From Purshia tridentata (lineage: Eukaryota; Streptophyta; Magnoliopsida; Rosales; Rosaceae), in assembly GCA_003254885.1 (NCBI GenBank), contig QANT01005994.1, positions 1 to 36,224 of the forward strand: DNA of 36,224 nucleotides, written 5' to 3'. The notes beneath the pieces were generated by a model. The model made no database searches. It was not told the origin of the DNA and saw only the letters and a program-made list of their open reading frames with translations. Shown here piece by piece: positions 35,986 through 36,224 of the stretch; the stretch's first letter is position 1, and each line of letters begins with the position of its first letter. The translations under genes and the position numbers were made by a program.

Positions 35986-36224
35986 CACAAATATACTGAA
36001 AATTCGCTTACCGATCCGATTCGATCTGCAATTTGTGGATCGGATATGGATATCACTATTGAAAACCACGGATATATCTGATCCGATCTGCAAATTATAT
36101 ATATTAAATTTTATATAGTTTATATATGTTTGTATATGTTTAATTTCTATTATAGAATAAATCAAAGCCCCTATTATAGTTTATAATGCCATATAGTTTA
36201 TAAACTATCTATGTTACTATATAA
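35986..36224. repeat. GATCCGAT-rich repetitive segment at window edge
   Basis: GATCCGAT or its complement ATCGGATC recurs several times between about 36014 and 36092, and CTGCAATTT/CTGCAAATT follows two of the copies. Such GGTxCGGAT/ATCCGA-type strings are common in dispersed plant repeats. Continuing past the window edge, the element cannot be classified here. Confidence 0.4.

Overview
This is plant nuclear DNA, most likely from a core eudicot. The genes have many short exons with standard plant splice sites, AT-rich introns and intergenic DNA, and products at home in angiosperms: a chloroplast homoserine kinase, a plant GLR3 glutamate-receptor channel, a tonoplast sugar transporter and a GnTI with a plant-type stem. 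I cannot name the species from sequence alone. No tRNA, rRNA, CRISPR array or bacterial-type operon was seen.

Layout: (1) 1-1094, an intergenic stretch with a short inverted-repeat element and a promoter with site II-like motifs. (2) 1095-6499 (+), N-acetylglucosaminyltransferase I, 18 coding exons, with a LINE-like relic in intron 3 and an AT-AC minor-class intron near the 3' end. (3) 6500-9084, intergenic, mostly occupied by a 1.2 kb Tourist-like inverted-repeat element. (4) 9085-14647 (+), ribosome-biogenesis factor NOC4, 14 coding exons, with one GC-AG intron. (5) 15444-17555 (-), a protein phosphatase 2C, convergent with NOC4. (6) 17556-20076, leader and promoter of the phosphatase plus a tandem-duplicated spacer. 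(7) 20077-21404 (+), a Golgi PHT4;6-type anion/phosphate transporter whose frame is broken by an apparent one-base deletion. (8) 23790-27406 (+), a GLR3.1/3.2-type glutamate receptor, 6 exons. (9) 28146-29243 (+), intronless GC-rich homoserine kinase. (10) 30479-34599 (-), a tonoplast monosaccharide transporter (TST/TMT, MSSP), 5 coding exons. (11) 34600-36224, its leader and promoter, ending in a repetitive motif at the window edge.

The genes are unrelated housekeeping and signalling loci, each with its own promoter; they do not form a pathway cluster, and I found no convincing new multi-gene system. The points most worth checking are the AT-AC intron in GnTI, the frameshift in the PHT4;6-like gene, the GC-AG intron in NOC4, the transposon structures, and an upstream ORF that overlaps the phosphatase start codon. 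All exon joins were derived by hand from splice-site consensus, reading-frame continuity and remembered protein-family similarity; no alignment or transcript data were available.
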